DNA of 64,000 nucleotides. Source: Sulfuricurvum sp. (lineage in GTDB: Bacteria; Campylobacterota; Campylobacteria; Campylobacterales; Sulfurimonadaceae). Location of the stretch: assembly GCF_028681615.1 (NCBI RefSeq), contig NZ_JAQUHV010000007.1:1-64000 (forward strand), in the 5' to 3' direction. A program made the translations under genes and the position numbers. Below, piece by piece: positions 49,655 to 57,559 of the stretch; within the stretch, counting starts at the first letter, position 1, and each line of letters starts with the position of its first letter. The notes under the pieces were generated by a model. It searched no databases, was not told the origin of the DNA, and saw only the letters and a list, made by a program, of their open reading frames with translations.

Positions 49655-50461
49655 ATGGTTCAACCGCTGCTCAAATATCCGGATTCGCGAATCCGTCTGA
49701 TTTCGGCAAACGTCCGTTTTTTTAATGATGAATTACTTCAATGGATCACCGACATGGTCGATACGATGAAGGCAAACGATCTGGATGCGCTCAGTGCGAT
49801 TATGATCGGAGTCCAATACAACATTATCGTTATTAAAAAGGGGGATGAATACCTTCCGTACATTAATGCACGTCTGATCAAATGTAGCGGAAAATCGACC
49901 CAAACCGAGCGGAGTACCTATTATGAGGCGATTAGTGTCGATGTGGAACGTTTTGATAACGTAACGGTCATTTATGAAGATGAAAAAGGGGAGCCTCATC
50001 ATCAGGATCTCTCCGGTGATCCGGCTCACATTTTCCAGCAGCAACTCGATTACAGCTTCGGAAGTACCTTCGTCGATCGGGTTGATCGGGAGATGAAACA
50101 GCGGATCAACGACCATCTCGAATTCGGTCTGGTTGCCAACGGAAGTACATGTCCGATGGTATTCGTCCGCGATTATTTCAAACGGGGAGCGAAATATGTA
50201 ATGCTGCTTATCGCTCTGAGTTTCATTATCCCGTTTTTCGCTTCGGAGGAAGTGCGTGCGTTGATCTATCGGATCGATATTTATCTGCTCCTCGCCGTAC
50301 CGGTATTGATGATCGCCTACTTTTTCTATGCCCTTTATGAATCCAGACTCTATAAACAGTGCACGAGCTGTCAGATAGGCAACATCATAGGAACGACGGC
50401 AATTATGGCAACGCAGCTGCTGATCGTCGCATTCGGTGTCTTTTTCTGGGTTGCACCGTAA
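49655..50461 (+). CDS. membrane-bound, catalytically degenerate peptide deformylase homologue
   Basis: A 268-residue protein. Residues 3-150 align by eye to peptide deformylase along its length (LLKYPDSRIRLISANVRFFN; NIIVIKKGDEYLPYINARLI; STFVDRVD). All three catalytic motifs are changed: GLAAxQ becomes ALSAIM, the EGCLS cysteine motif reads YYEAIS, and HExxH becomes QQLDY. No iron site or catalytic Glu remains. Residues 179-265 hold three membrane helices and a CTSC pair (Cys236, Cys239) at the membrane edge. It is followed 35 bases later by an AhpD-like gene. A binding or redox role is inferred; deformylase activity is not expected. Confidence 0.75.
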   Translation: MVQPLLKYPDSRIRLISANVRFFNDELLQWITDMVDTMKANDLDALSAIMIGVQYNIIVIKKGDEYLPYINARLIKCSGKSTQTERSTYYEAISVDVERFDNVTVIYEDEKGEPHHQDLSGDPAHIFQQQLDYSFGSTFVDRVDREMKQRINDHLEFGLVANGSTCPMVFVRDYFKRGAKYVMLLIALSFIIPFFASEEVRALIYRIDIYLLLAVPVLMIAYFFYALYESRLYKQCTSCQIGNIIGTTAIMATQLLIVAFGVFFWVAP

Positions 50462-50496
50462 TCTACCAGACTTTCAATCACATACAAAGGAAAACC

Positions 50497-51027
50497 ATGG
50501 CACATATAGCATTACCCGAATTTGAAGAGATGTCTCCCGCGATTCAGGAAAAAGCACGACCGATTTTGGAAAAAACGGGAAAACTCGGGGAGATTTTTAA
50601 ACTGTTGGCATTGGATGAAAAGATCTATTTTGCGACGGACGGGATGATTCAGCGCTTTTTGCTGGATGAGACGACGCTCTCGTATGATATAAAAGAGTCT
50701 ATCGCTCTGTTGATCTCAAAAGAGAACGGCTGCAAGATGTGCGTCGATGTCCACAAAGGGATCGCAAAGATGTTGGGACTCTCCGAGCAGCGGATCGAAG
50801 AGGTTTTGGAGGGGGTAGATTCTATTTCGACGAGTGACGCCGAAAAAGCGCTTTTGAACTTTTGTATCAAAGCCTCCAAAAAAGAGAACTATAAAATCCT
50901 CAAAGAAGAGATCGACGAACTCAAAACATTGGGATATACCGATGTGCAAATCGTTGAAGCGGTCGCGATTACCGGATATTTTAACTATATCAATACCCTC
51001 TCAAACGTATTCGCTCTGGGGCAATAG
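50497..51027 (+). CDS. AhpD/carboxymuconolactone decarboxylase-like protein
   Basis: A 176-residue helical protein of the AhpD/CMD family. The redox motif CKMCVDVH (near residue 75) gives CxxC followed by H three residues later, closer to canonical AhpD than the homologue at 36267. ATG at 50497 is chosen with AAAGGAAAACC upstream; the longer frame extends into the preceding gene. It pairs with the membrane deformylase-like protein and is convergent with ogt. Probably a disulfide or peroxide-active enzyme. Confidence 0.85.
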   Translation: MAHIALPEFEEMSPAIQEKARPILEKTGKLGEIFKLLALDEKIYFATDGMIQRFLLDETTLSYDIKESIALLISKENGCKMCVDVHKGIAKMLGLSEQRIEEVLEGVDSISTSDAEKALLNFCIKASKKENYKILKEEIDELKTLGYTDVQIVEAVAITGYFNYINTLSNVFALGQ

Positions 51028-51035
51028 CCTTAGAA

Positions 51036-51500
51036 TCAGAAATCATCTTTCTCTAACGACAGTAAAAACTCTTTTCTCCAGAGCCCTCCGCTGTATCCTC
51101 CGAGACCTCCGCCTGTCGCGATAACACGGTGGCAGGGGATTAAAATAGCGATGGGATTGCGTCCGTTGGCATTGGCGACTGCACGGGTCGCTTTAGGGTT
51201 TCCGAATCGTTCGGCTTCCGAGGCATAGGAGATCGTTTTTCCGTAGGGGATAGTGAGTAGAGTCTCCCATACCTCTTTTTGAAACGACGTTCCGTTTGGA
51301 TTGAGAGGGAGTGTAAAAACGGTTCTATTTCCGGCAAAATACTCCTCCAATTCGTTTGAGAGCTGAAGGAGCAGGGGATGATCGGAAGGCTCAATCTTAG
51401 GTGCATCGTCAGCAAAGTCGAGAATTCTGATGGCTTCACCGTCCGTTACGGCGATCAACGTACCGATTGGGGTCTCTATCAAACGTTCATAGTGTTTCAT
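51036..51500 (-). CDS. ogt: methylated-DNA-protein-cysteine S-methyltransferase
   Basis: A 154-residue DNA-repair protein that removes O6-alkyl groups from guanine in a suicide reaction. The acceptor Cys123 is in AILIPCHRVIATGG. The helix-turn-helix region has SFQKEVWETLLTIPYGKTISY and RAVANANGRNP with the arginine finger. It is short (Ogt type) and lacks the Ada N-terminal domain. It is convergent with the AhpD-like gene and next to tag, so alkylation-repair genes are clustered. Confidence 0.94.
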   Translation of the reverse strand: MKHYERLIETPIGTLIAVTDGEAIRILDFADDAPKIEPSDHPLLLQLSNELEEYFAGNRTVFTLPLNPNGTSFQKEVWETLLTIPYGKTISYASEAERFGNPKATRAVANANGRNPIAILIPCHRVIATGGGLGGYSGGLWRKEFLLSLEKDDF

Positions 51501-51615
51501 ACTAAAATTATAGTGTGTTTAAAGATACAGATGAGATTTATTTCATAGTGTCATACAAATACAGGGTTGAATGAGTTGTGCTATGATAGTTCCAATTAAA
51601 AAAGTGGAGAACGTA

Positions 51616-52185
51616 ATGTCTGTTTCACGCTGCGGATGGGTCAAATTGAGTGATCCGGTGTATGTCGCTTATCATGACGAAGAGTGGGGACGGGCGTTGC
51701 ACGATGAGCGTGCCCTTTTTGAACTTTTTTCTTTGGAAACGCAATCAGCCGGACTCAGCTGGCTGACCATCCTCAAAAAACGTGAAGGGTATCGCGAAGC
51801 ATTTGAGGGCTTTGATCTGAACAAGGTGGCACATTATGGCGAGGCAGATATCGATCGTATCCTCAACAGCGGACTGGTGGTAAAAAGCCGTCCCAAAATC
51901 GAAGCGATTATCGCGAATGCACGAGGATTTTTAGAGATTCAAGATGAGTATGGTTCCTTGGATGCGTATTTTTGGGGAAAAGTGGATGGAAAAGCGATCA
52001 TTAACGATGTTACTGATTACAAAGAGGCGGCATGTACCTCAGATATTTCCGATACCATTACAAAAGAGCTCAAAAAACAGGGATTTAAATTTATCGGAAC
52101 GACCACCGTATATGCATTTATGCAGGCGTGCGGGATGGTAGACGATCATGAAAACAGCTGTATGTGCAAACAAAGAAGGAAATAA
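51616..52185 (+). CDS. tag: DNA-3-methyladenine glycosylase I
   Basis: A 189-residue Tag enzyme that excises 3-methyladenine from DNA. Family features are RCGWVKLSDPVYVAYHDEEWG (N-terminal zinc-binding Cys and His), LFELFSLETQSAGLSWLTILKKR with the catalytic glutamate, and the C-terminal zinc residues in CGMVDDHENSCM. ATG at 51616 is preferred because GGAG precedes it and the family begins there; an upstream frame adds 15 residues. It heads a three-gene set with an ABC ATPase and a Cdd1-like protein. Confidence 0.94.
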   Translation: MSVSRCGWVKLSDPVYVAYHDEEWGRALHDERALFELFSLETQSAGLSWLTILKKREGYREAFEGFDLNKVAHYGEADIDRILNSGLVVKSRPKIEAIIANARGFLEIQDEYGSLDAYFWGKVDGKAIINDVTDYKEAACTSDISDTITKELKKQGFKFIGTTTVYAFMQACGMVDDHENSCMCKQRRK

Positions 52186-52191
52186 TTTTAA

Positions 52192-52989
52192 ATGAATTCG
52201 ATCGTATTATTCGACAATGTCCAACTCACCTACACCGAAAAGCCGGTTCTGAAAAACATTTCGCTTCGGATCGAGGAAGGGGAACACTGCGTCATCCTCG
52301 GAGCCAACGGTTCGGGGAAATCGAGTCTTATCAAACTGATTAATTGCGAACTTTATCCATCGTATATTAATGAGCCGTTTCGACGGGAAATACTGGGTAA
52401 CGAGCGATGGGTCGTCACTGAACTGCGCAAACATTTAGGGGTTGTGACCAACGATCTGCATACACGTTTTGCATTTGAGAGCGGCTATCTCAGCGGGTTT
52501 GAAACGGTACTGAGCGGTTTTTTCGGAACGATCGGATTGTTTGATCATTTGGAAGTGACAGCTGAGCAGATCGAAGCGGCTGGCCGTGCATTTGAGCGGT
52601 TGGGGATCGAACACCTGAGAGAAAAGCGTTTGAGCGAGATGTCGACGGGCGAATTGCGTAAATGTATCGTAGCCCGTGCGTTGGTACATCCGGTCAATGC
52701 GATTTTACTGGATGAGCCTACGGTCGGATTGGATATCAAAGCACAGCTCGATTTTATAGAAATGATGCGCACTCTTGCTCGCAGCGGTACGACCGTCATT
52801 TTGGTGACCCACCATATCGAAGAGGTTTTTGAAGAGATACAAAAAGTAGTGTTGATTAAAGAGGGGAGACTCTATGCGCAAGGGAATAAGGATGAGGTGT
52901 TGAACAGTGACAACCTGTCGGAAGTTTTTAACATACCTCTGGAAGTACACATAGAACAGGGACGCTATTCAATACGTCCGAAGATCTAA
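52192..52989 (+). CDS. stand-alone ABC transporter-type ATPase
   Basis: A 265-residue nucleotide-binding protein. Walker A is GANGSGKSS near 41. The signature region is EMSTGELRKCIVARAL near 165, where LSGGQ is replaced by MSTGE. Walker B is AILLDEPTVGLD near 185, with H-loop LVTHHIEE near 210. No permease is adjacent; this class (YlmA/ModF-like) may function outside transport. It lies 6 bases after tag and 11 before the Cdd1-like gene, so a DNA-repair or stress role is suggested by context only. Confidence 0.83.
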   Translation: MNSIVLFDNVQLTYTEKPVLKNISLRIEEGEHCVILGANGSGKSSLIKLINCELYPSYINEPFRREILGNERWVVTELRKHLGVVTNDLHTRFAFESGYLSGFETVLSGFFGTIGLFDHLEVTAEQIEAAGRAFERLGIEHLREKRLSEMSTGELRKCIVARALVHPVNAILLDEPTVGLDIKAQLDFIEMMRTLARSGTTVILVTHHIEEVFEEIQKVVLIKEGRLYAQGNKDEVLNSDNLSEVFNIPLEVHIEQGRYSIRPKI

Positions 52990-53000
52990 GGAGTCCGCTC

Positions 53001-53300
53001 ATGAATCCGGCAAAAGTTATCCGTGAAAAGGTCGAAAAACTGACCGATCTTCCCAATGTCGGCAAAACGGTTGCCGCCGACTTTGCCCAAATCGGGATCA
53101 CTCGTCCCGAACAGCTTCGCGGAGAGGATCCGTATGATCTGTATGTCCGATTTTGTAAAGCATTTGGCGAACGGCAAGACCCGTGTATGCTCGACGTGCT
53201 GATGTCGATCACCGATTTTATGGATGGCGGGGAGCCGCGAGTCTGGTGGGATTATACGCCTGAGCGCAAGATGCGCTACGGAGAAAAAATCAGAGTTTAA
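53001..53300 (+). CDS. Cdd1-like helix-hairpin-helix protein
   Basis: A 99-residue protein of the Cdd1/pathogenicity-locus family, built on helix-hairpin-helix motifs (LTDLPNVGKTVAADFAQIGI; PEQLRGEDPYDLYVRFCKAF) with a conserved C-terminal tail (RVWWDYTPERKMRYG). Such proteins are thought to bind DNA. It follows the ABC ATPase by 11 bases and its stop is directly adjacent to the convergent dehydrogenase stop. Confidence 0.85.
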   Translation: MNPAKVIREKVEKLTDLPNVGKTVAADFAQIGITRPEQLRGEDPYDLYVRFCKAFGERQDPCMLDVLMSITDFMDGGEPRVWWDYTPERKMRYGEKIRV

Positions 53301-54446
53301 CTAAGCGTTTTGGAGTATGGTGGCGATTGTCTGAGAAGAGTATTCTTCCCCCATTCCCCATAATACTGCTAGCCCATGTGCATTTTCGGCAATGTCGCCG
53401 ATGCGTTCACGTGAAATATTGGCAGCGGCTAAGGAAACCGGTGCACCGATAGAGTGAAACCAGCTTTCCAATGCCGCGATTCCCTCATCCGCATTATTAA
53501 GTCCGAAAACTTCTTTGGCAAAGCGTTCAAATTGAGCCGGATTTTGCCCTTTGTACCATTTCATCCATGCCGGAATAACAATGGCCAATCCTGCACCGTG
53601 GGCAATGTTAAAGAGTGCGGATAGGGCATGTTCGATCATGTGGTTCGGGAAACTCCCACCGCCTGTTCCTGAACTTGTCAAGCCGTTGAGTGCCTGGGTG
53701 GAAGCCCATGCAAACTCGGCACGCGCGTCGTAATTCAACGGATCTTTGAGGAGGATTTCGGTTGTTTCGATAACCGTTTTGATGATGGATTCGACAAGCC
53801 GGGACTGAAAATGGGGATGATCATCGGCGGTAAAATAGACTTCGATCGTATGGGCGATGATGTCGGCTGCTGAATAGGCGAGATACTCAGGGGTGACTGT
53901 CATCATCAGTTCGGGATTGATGATCGAGATTTTAGGATTGACCAGCACGGATGAAATGGAGTATTTTTGTTTGGTTGTGTCGTTCATCACTACCGAGTTT
54001 CCGTTCATCTCACTGGCGGTTGCTGCGAGGGTCATGACGGCATAGACGGGGAGGGCTGCGGTGATAGAAGCTTTCTGGATGAAAAAATCCCATACATCCC
54101 CCTCATAAAGAGCCCCTGCGGCGATCGCTTTGGCCGAATCGACGACCGATCCTCCGCCTACACCGAGAACGGCTTGGAGATCATGCGATTTTACCATTTC
54201 AATACCGTCATGGACGCGGGAGAGGAGAGGGTTGCTCACCACGCTGTCCAGCTCTTCGTAAGCGATTCCGGCTGTTTTGAGGCTCTGTATGATTCTGTCG
54301 TACAAACCATTTTTCTTGATCGAACCGGTTCCGTAGACGAGGAGAAGACGTGTAATTCCCTGCTCGGCGATCATTTTTCCGATATTGTTTTCTTTATCGC
54401 GTCCGAATTCGATACGGGTAGGGTTGTAATAGGTAAATGCATTCAT
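53301..54446 (-). CDS. iron-containing alcohol dehydrogenase (YqhD/butanol dehydrogenase type)
   Basis: A 381-residue group III dehydrogenase that reduces aldehydes with NAD(P)H. GVGGGSVVDSAKAIAAGALY is the coenzyme-binding GGGSxxD loop. Metal ligands lie in YSAADIIAHTIEVYF, NHMIEHALSALFNIAHGAGL and related histidines. The 'HAGLAIVIPAWMKW' region supports the YqhD-like subgroup. It lies 12 bases downstream of the nitroreductase gene on the same strand, suggesting joint control by the divergent HxlR regulator. Confidence 0.9.
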   Translation of the reverse strand: MNAFTYYNPTRIEFGRDKENNIGKMIAEQGITRLLLVYGTGSIKKNGLYDRIIQSLKTAGIAYEELDSVVSNPLLSRVHDGIEMVKSHDLQAVLGVGGGSVVDSAKAIAAGALYEGDVWDFFIQKASITAALPVYAVMTLAATASEMNGNSVVMNDTTKQKYSISSVLVNPKISIINPELMMTVTPEYLAYSAADIIAHTIEVYFTADDHPHFQSRLVESIIKTVIETTEILLKDPLNYDARAEFAWASTQALNGLTSSGTGGGSFPNHMIEHALSALFNIAHGAGLAIVIPAWMKWYKGQNPAQFERFAKEVFGLNNADEGIAALESWFHSIGAPVSLAAANISRERIGDIAENAHGLAVLWGMGEEYSSQTIATILQNA

Positions 54447-54458
54447 AAAATTCCTTGT

Positions 54459-55064
54459 TTAAATATAGGTTACGAGTTCGCTAAGCTCGGAGCGATGCAA
54501 CGACGGTTGTTCATTGACGCGATAGCCGAATGGGATGAGTAAGGGGACTCCATACACGCTTGTATCGATTCCCATAATCTTCTCTACTGTATCACGGTCA
54601 AATCCCTCCATCGGACATGAATCGATTCCGATCGATGCGGCAGCGGTCATCATGTTCCCTGCAGCGATGTAAACTTGGCGGGATGACCAGCATTCGAGTG
54701 TTTCATCTGAACGGGGATCAATCCATTGTGCGTACATTGGCAGAAGATAGTCGGGATAATGAAATTTTTCAAATTCGCTTTGAATGTAGGCGTCAGTACT
54801 GCGGACTTGTTTCTTGTATGCGACAGCGATCAGCTCTGATGCAGTCGTAACTTGGGGTTGGTTCCAAGCGACTGCTTGGATCGCTTCGCGCATGGCAGTG
54901 TCACGGATAACAAAAAATTGCCACTGCTCCATACCGAATGAACTCGGACTGAGTCGTCCCGCTTCGAGGATAAAGGTCAAATCTTCATTACTTATAGGTT
55001 TCGTTGTATCGAACAGTTTGCACGCATGGCGGAAGTGCATTGCTTTTTCAAAATCGTTTCGCAT
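54459..55064 (-). CDS. oxygen-insensitive nitroreductase (NfsB-like)
   Basis: A 201-residue FMN-dependent nitroreductase acting on nitro compounds and quinones with NAD(P)H. Family features are FRHACKLFDTTKPISNEDLTFILEAGRLSPSSFGMEQWQF (FMN-binding Arg and Ser-Ser), AWNQPQVTTASELIAVAY, and the C-terminal GYRVNEQPSLHRSELSELV. ATG at 55064 (AAAGGAC upstream) is preferred; a longer frame adds a hydrophobic stretch that is probably not translated. It is divergent from the HxlR gene. Confidence 0.9.
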   Translation of the reverse strand: MRNDFEKAMHFRHACKLFDTTKPISNEDLTFILEAGRLSPSSFGMEQWQFFVIRDTAMREAIQAVAWNQPQVTTASELIAVAYKKQVRSTDAYIQSEFEKFHYPDYLLPMYAQWIDPRSDETLECWSSRQVYIAAGNMMTAAASIGIDSCPMEGFDRDTVEKIMGIDTSVYGVPLLIPFGYRVNEQPSLHRSELSELVTYI

Positions 55065-55130
55065 TAATGAGTCCTTTAGGGTTTTATCAGGAGAGATTCT
55101 ATAGCATACGGTAAATAAAATCAAGAACAC

Positions 55131-55162
55131 ACTAAAAAGTACCATACATACTAAAAGGTAAC
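55131..55162. promoter_or_regulatory. direct-repeat operator candidate for HxlR
   Basis: ACTAAAAAGTACC (55131-55143) and ACTAAAAGGTAAC (55150-55162) are direct repeats with a 19-base period, just upstream of the HxlR gene at 55169. Each half also shows internal ACT/AGT symmetry. HxlR/YodB-type repressors bind such TACT/AGTA elements. It lies in the gap to the divergent nitroreductase gene. Confidence 0.5.
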
Positions 55163-55168
55163 TATATA

Positions 55169-55522
55169 ATGATCCAATCCCCTTTTAATTGCCATTTTGA
55201 ACTGACCCTCGAACTGATCGGCGGAAAATGGAAAGGGCTTATTCTGTGGCATTTGCATGAAAAAAAAGTGCTTCGCAATGGCGAAATGCTCCGTCTGATG
55301 CCGCGGATCACCCAAAAAATGTTGACGCAGCAGCTGCGGGAGATGGAAGAAAACGGGCTGATAAATCGAGTGATTTATGAGCAGGTCCCACCGAAAGTCG
55401 AATACAGTCTTACACCGCACGGAGAGGCGATTCGTCCGATCTTGGAGATGATGATTGATTGGGGAGTAGACTATGCGAGGGATAAAAATATCGTAATTGC
55501 CTGTAGTAAGAAAAAGGATTAA
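55169..55522 (+). CDS. HxlR-family transcriptional regulator
   Basis: A 117-residue winged-helix regulator. It reads NCHFELTLELIGGKWKGLILWHLHEKKVLRNGEML, the typical HxlR opening with its single N-terminal cysteine, then PRITQKMLTQQLREMEENGLINR and YSLTPHGEAI. The N-terminal cysteine (Cys8) may sense electrophiles or quinones, as in YodB. It is divergent from the nitroreductase-alcohol dehydrogenase pair, which it probably represses through the repeats at 55131-55162. Confidence 0.93.
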   Translation: MIQSPFNCHFELTLELIGGKWKGLILWHLHEKKVLRNGEMLRLMPRITQKMLTQQLREMEENGLINRVIYEQVPPKVEYSLTPHGEAIRPILEMMIDWGVDYARDKNIVIACSKKKD

Positions 55523-55523
55523 A

Positions 55524-55748
55524 ATGGTTTCAGTCAAATATCTGCATCAAGTGCAAGCGGCATTGCTATCAGGTTTTATGAGCTTTATTATGTCGGGTGC
55601 CATAACATTGATCAATTTGGGATTGGTCAAGGGATTTGTCGGAATATGGCTTCATGCTTGGCTGGTGGCGTATGCCATCGCATTTCCGACGATCCTTCTT
55701 GTTTTCCCTTTTGCCCGTAAACTGGCGATGAAAATTGCTTCTAAATAG
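55524..55748 (+). CDS. DUF2798 small membrane protein
   Basis: A 74-residue protein with two membrane helices (about residues 8-32 and 40-62). The phrases QVQAALLSGFMSFIMSGAIT and WLHAWLVAYAIAFPTILLVF match DUF2798. ATG at 55524 follows the HxlR stop by one base and has AAAGGATTAAA before it. Its function is unknown; genes of this type are often next to HxlR regulators. Confidence 0.82.
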   Translation: MVSVKYLHQVQAALLSGFMSFIMSGAITLINLGLVKGFVGIWLHAWLVAYAIAFPTILLVFPFARKLAMKIASK

Positions 55749-55841
55749 TGTTTAAATATCGAACAAAAAATAGCAATTTTAGAATAGTTTTGTCTGTTTA
55801 AATCTCATATAATAACAGGGAGATTTTACATAGGAGAAGCT

Positions 55842-56735
55842 ATGAAAGGCAAACGATTTGGATTAGGTATCGTCATTGCGGTGCTACTGGCAGGGTCAAC
55901 GACGGGAAATGCAGGAATACTCCGAGATGCTCTTCAAAAGCGTGCCGAAGCACGTAATGCGACAGGCGCACAAACTTCAAATACCATGATGGACGTTGCC
56001 TACGGCAGTGACAAAAAACAGCGTCTTGATGTCTATCTTCCCTCAAACCCCCAAAATGCCCCTGTGATTGTTATGGTACACGGCGGTGCGTGGAAAATAG
56101 GGGATAAACGTTCTGAAAACGTTGTCAATAATAAAAAAGCGCGCTGGAACCCCAAAGGGATTATTTTCGTATCGGTCAATTACCGCCTCTTGCCCGATGC
56201 CGATCCGCTTAAGCAGGCGGACGATGTTGCTTCCGCGCTTGCGTATGTTCAAAAACATGCCTCCGAATGGGGTGGGGATACGAATAAAATCGTACTGATG
56301 GGACACTCTGCCGGAGCGCATCTGGTTGATTTACTTTCATCCGATCCTAATCGTTATCCAAACCTCAAACCGTGGCTGGGAACCGTTTCGCTCGACAGTG
56401 CCGCGATGGATATTCCAAAGGTGATGAGTATGAAACATTACGATTTCTATGATGAAGCCTTCGGAACCGATCCTGCGTATTGGGCGGATGCGTCGCCGTA
56501 TCAGCGTCTTAGCTCACATGCAGTACCTATGCTGTTGGTATGTTCGACCGAACGGCCGGATAAACCGTGTGGACAGACTGAATCTTTTGTTCAAAAAGCC
56601 AAATCCATGAATCTGCGAGCCGAAATGACACCGCAGGCATTGAAACACAAAGAGATTAACGATGAGTTGGGTTTGGAGAGTAACTATACCAAAGTAGTTG
56701 AAGATTTTATGAGATCGTTAGGTATGGCAATCTAA
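55842..56735 (+). CDS. secreted alpha/beta hydrolase (esterase-like)
   Basis: A 297-residue hydrolase with an N-terminal signal peptide (residues 1-23). The oxyanion-hole motif VMVHGGAWKIGDKR and nucleophile elbow GHSAGAH are visible. SLDSAAMDI lies near the acid region and KHKEINDELG near the expected histidine. It resembles BD-FAE/kynurenine-formamidase-type esterases. Substrate unknown. A consensus -10 TATAAT lies at 55808-55813. It starts a three-gene unit with the unknown secreted protein and the broken AraC gene. Confidence 0.85.
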   Translation: MKGKRFGLGIVIAVLLAGSTTGNAGILRDALQKRAEARNATGAQTSNTMMDVAYGSDKKQRLDVYLPSNPQNAPVIVMVHGGAWKIGDKRSENVVNNKKARWNPKGIIFVSVNYRLLPDADPLKQADDVASALAYVQKHASEWGGDTNKIVLMGHSAGAHLVDLLSSDPNRYPNLKPWLGTVSLDSAAMDIPKVMSMKHYDFYDEAFGTDPAYWADASPYQRLSSHAVPMLLVCSTERPDKPCGQTESFVQKAKSMNLRAEMTPQALKHKEINDELGLESNYTKVVEDFMRSLGMAI

Positions 56736-56747
56736 AAAGGAGAAAAA

Positions 56748-57554
56748 GTGATGCGATTCGTATTTGCAGCATCGCTTTTAGGGATAATGTCAGTGTTAGC
56801 AGGCAGTGAGACTGTCCGTTCGGACGATCTTTTGGAGGGGAAGTTTTCAACATCGACCCCTGTGTATAAAGTGCATAAAGGAGCGACTCTTATTGCAGGA
56901 AAGGGAGATAATGGACTTTTTACTTCAAACGGTTCAGGAGAGATAACATTTCGTGAGTTACCGAATGTTCAAAAAGCTCATAACGATTATACAATCGTTT
57001 TAAAGGAGGCAAACAACGAGATAATAGTATCGCTTCGGGTCATGAATGATGTGATCGATTTGGGCAAAGAGGGGAAACTGATTGCTCCCATCCATATCGG
57101 CAAACAGTGGTTTTATTATTGGGACCGTTCGGGTGACGGTACGAGCGATAACAGCGGAATTTTGAATGGTGGTGCCGATTTTGTCAGTTTTGACCATTTG
57201 AATGCACTTTTTAACCACGATGCGAGAGGCAAAGTTCGCAGAGAAGGGATCAATAATCTTTATCGCTACGGAACGATCAACGGCATACAGCTAGCACTTC
57301 CGACTAGCGGAACGGGTAAAAAGGACGAAAGCTCTCCTAGTCACGCTTATACAGTCGATCGTTTGGGAAAATATAGTGATCTTTGCGCTGTCTGGTCAGC
57401 ATCGGGCTTCGCAGAACCTACAGGATGGATAGCAAACCGTTACGCTACAGCGACACCGTCAGGTCTTGGGTATTCGGCACTTAATTTAGCAAACGGCGAA
57501 ATGAGTGAGATGATTCATTATAATACACCGTATGTCGCCCTTGAAGTGTTATAA
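56748..57554 (+). CDS. secreted protein of unknown function
   Basis: A 268-residue protein with a signal peptide (residues 1-19, ending VLAGS). Residues 20-110 are a beta-rich module. The second half contains IGKQWFYYWDRSGDGTSDNS, SFDHLNALFNHDARGKVR and GTINGIQLALPTSGTGKKDE, ending with WIANRYATATPSGLGYSALN and YVALEVL. The second half reminds me of a beta-rich domain in large secreted or adhesin-like proteins; this is a weak impression. It follows the hydrolase gene by 12 bases and precedes the AraC pseudogene by 5. Confidence 0.6.
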   Translation: MMRFVFAASLLGIMSVLAGSETVRSDDLLEGKFSTSTPVYKVHKGATLIAGKGDNGLFTSNGSGEITFRELPNVQKAHNDYTIVLKEANNEIIVSLRVMNDVIDLGKEGKLIAPIHIGKQWFYYWDRSGDGTSDNSGILNGGADFVSFDHLNALFNHDARGKVRREGINNLYRYGTINGIQLALPTSGTGKKDESSPSHAYTVDRLGKYSDLCAVWSASGFAEPTGWIANRYATATPSGLGYSALNLANGEMSEMIHYNTPYVALEVL

Positions 57555-57559
57555 GAGAT

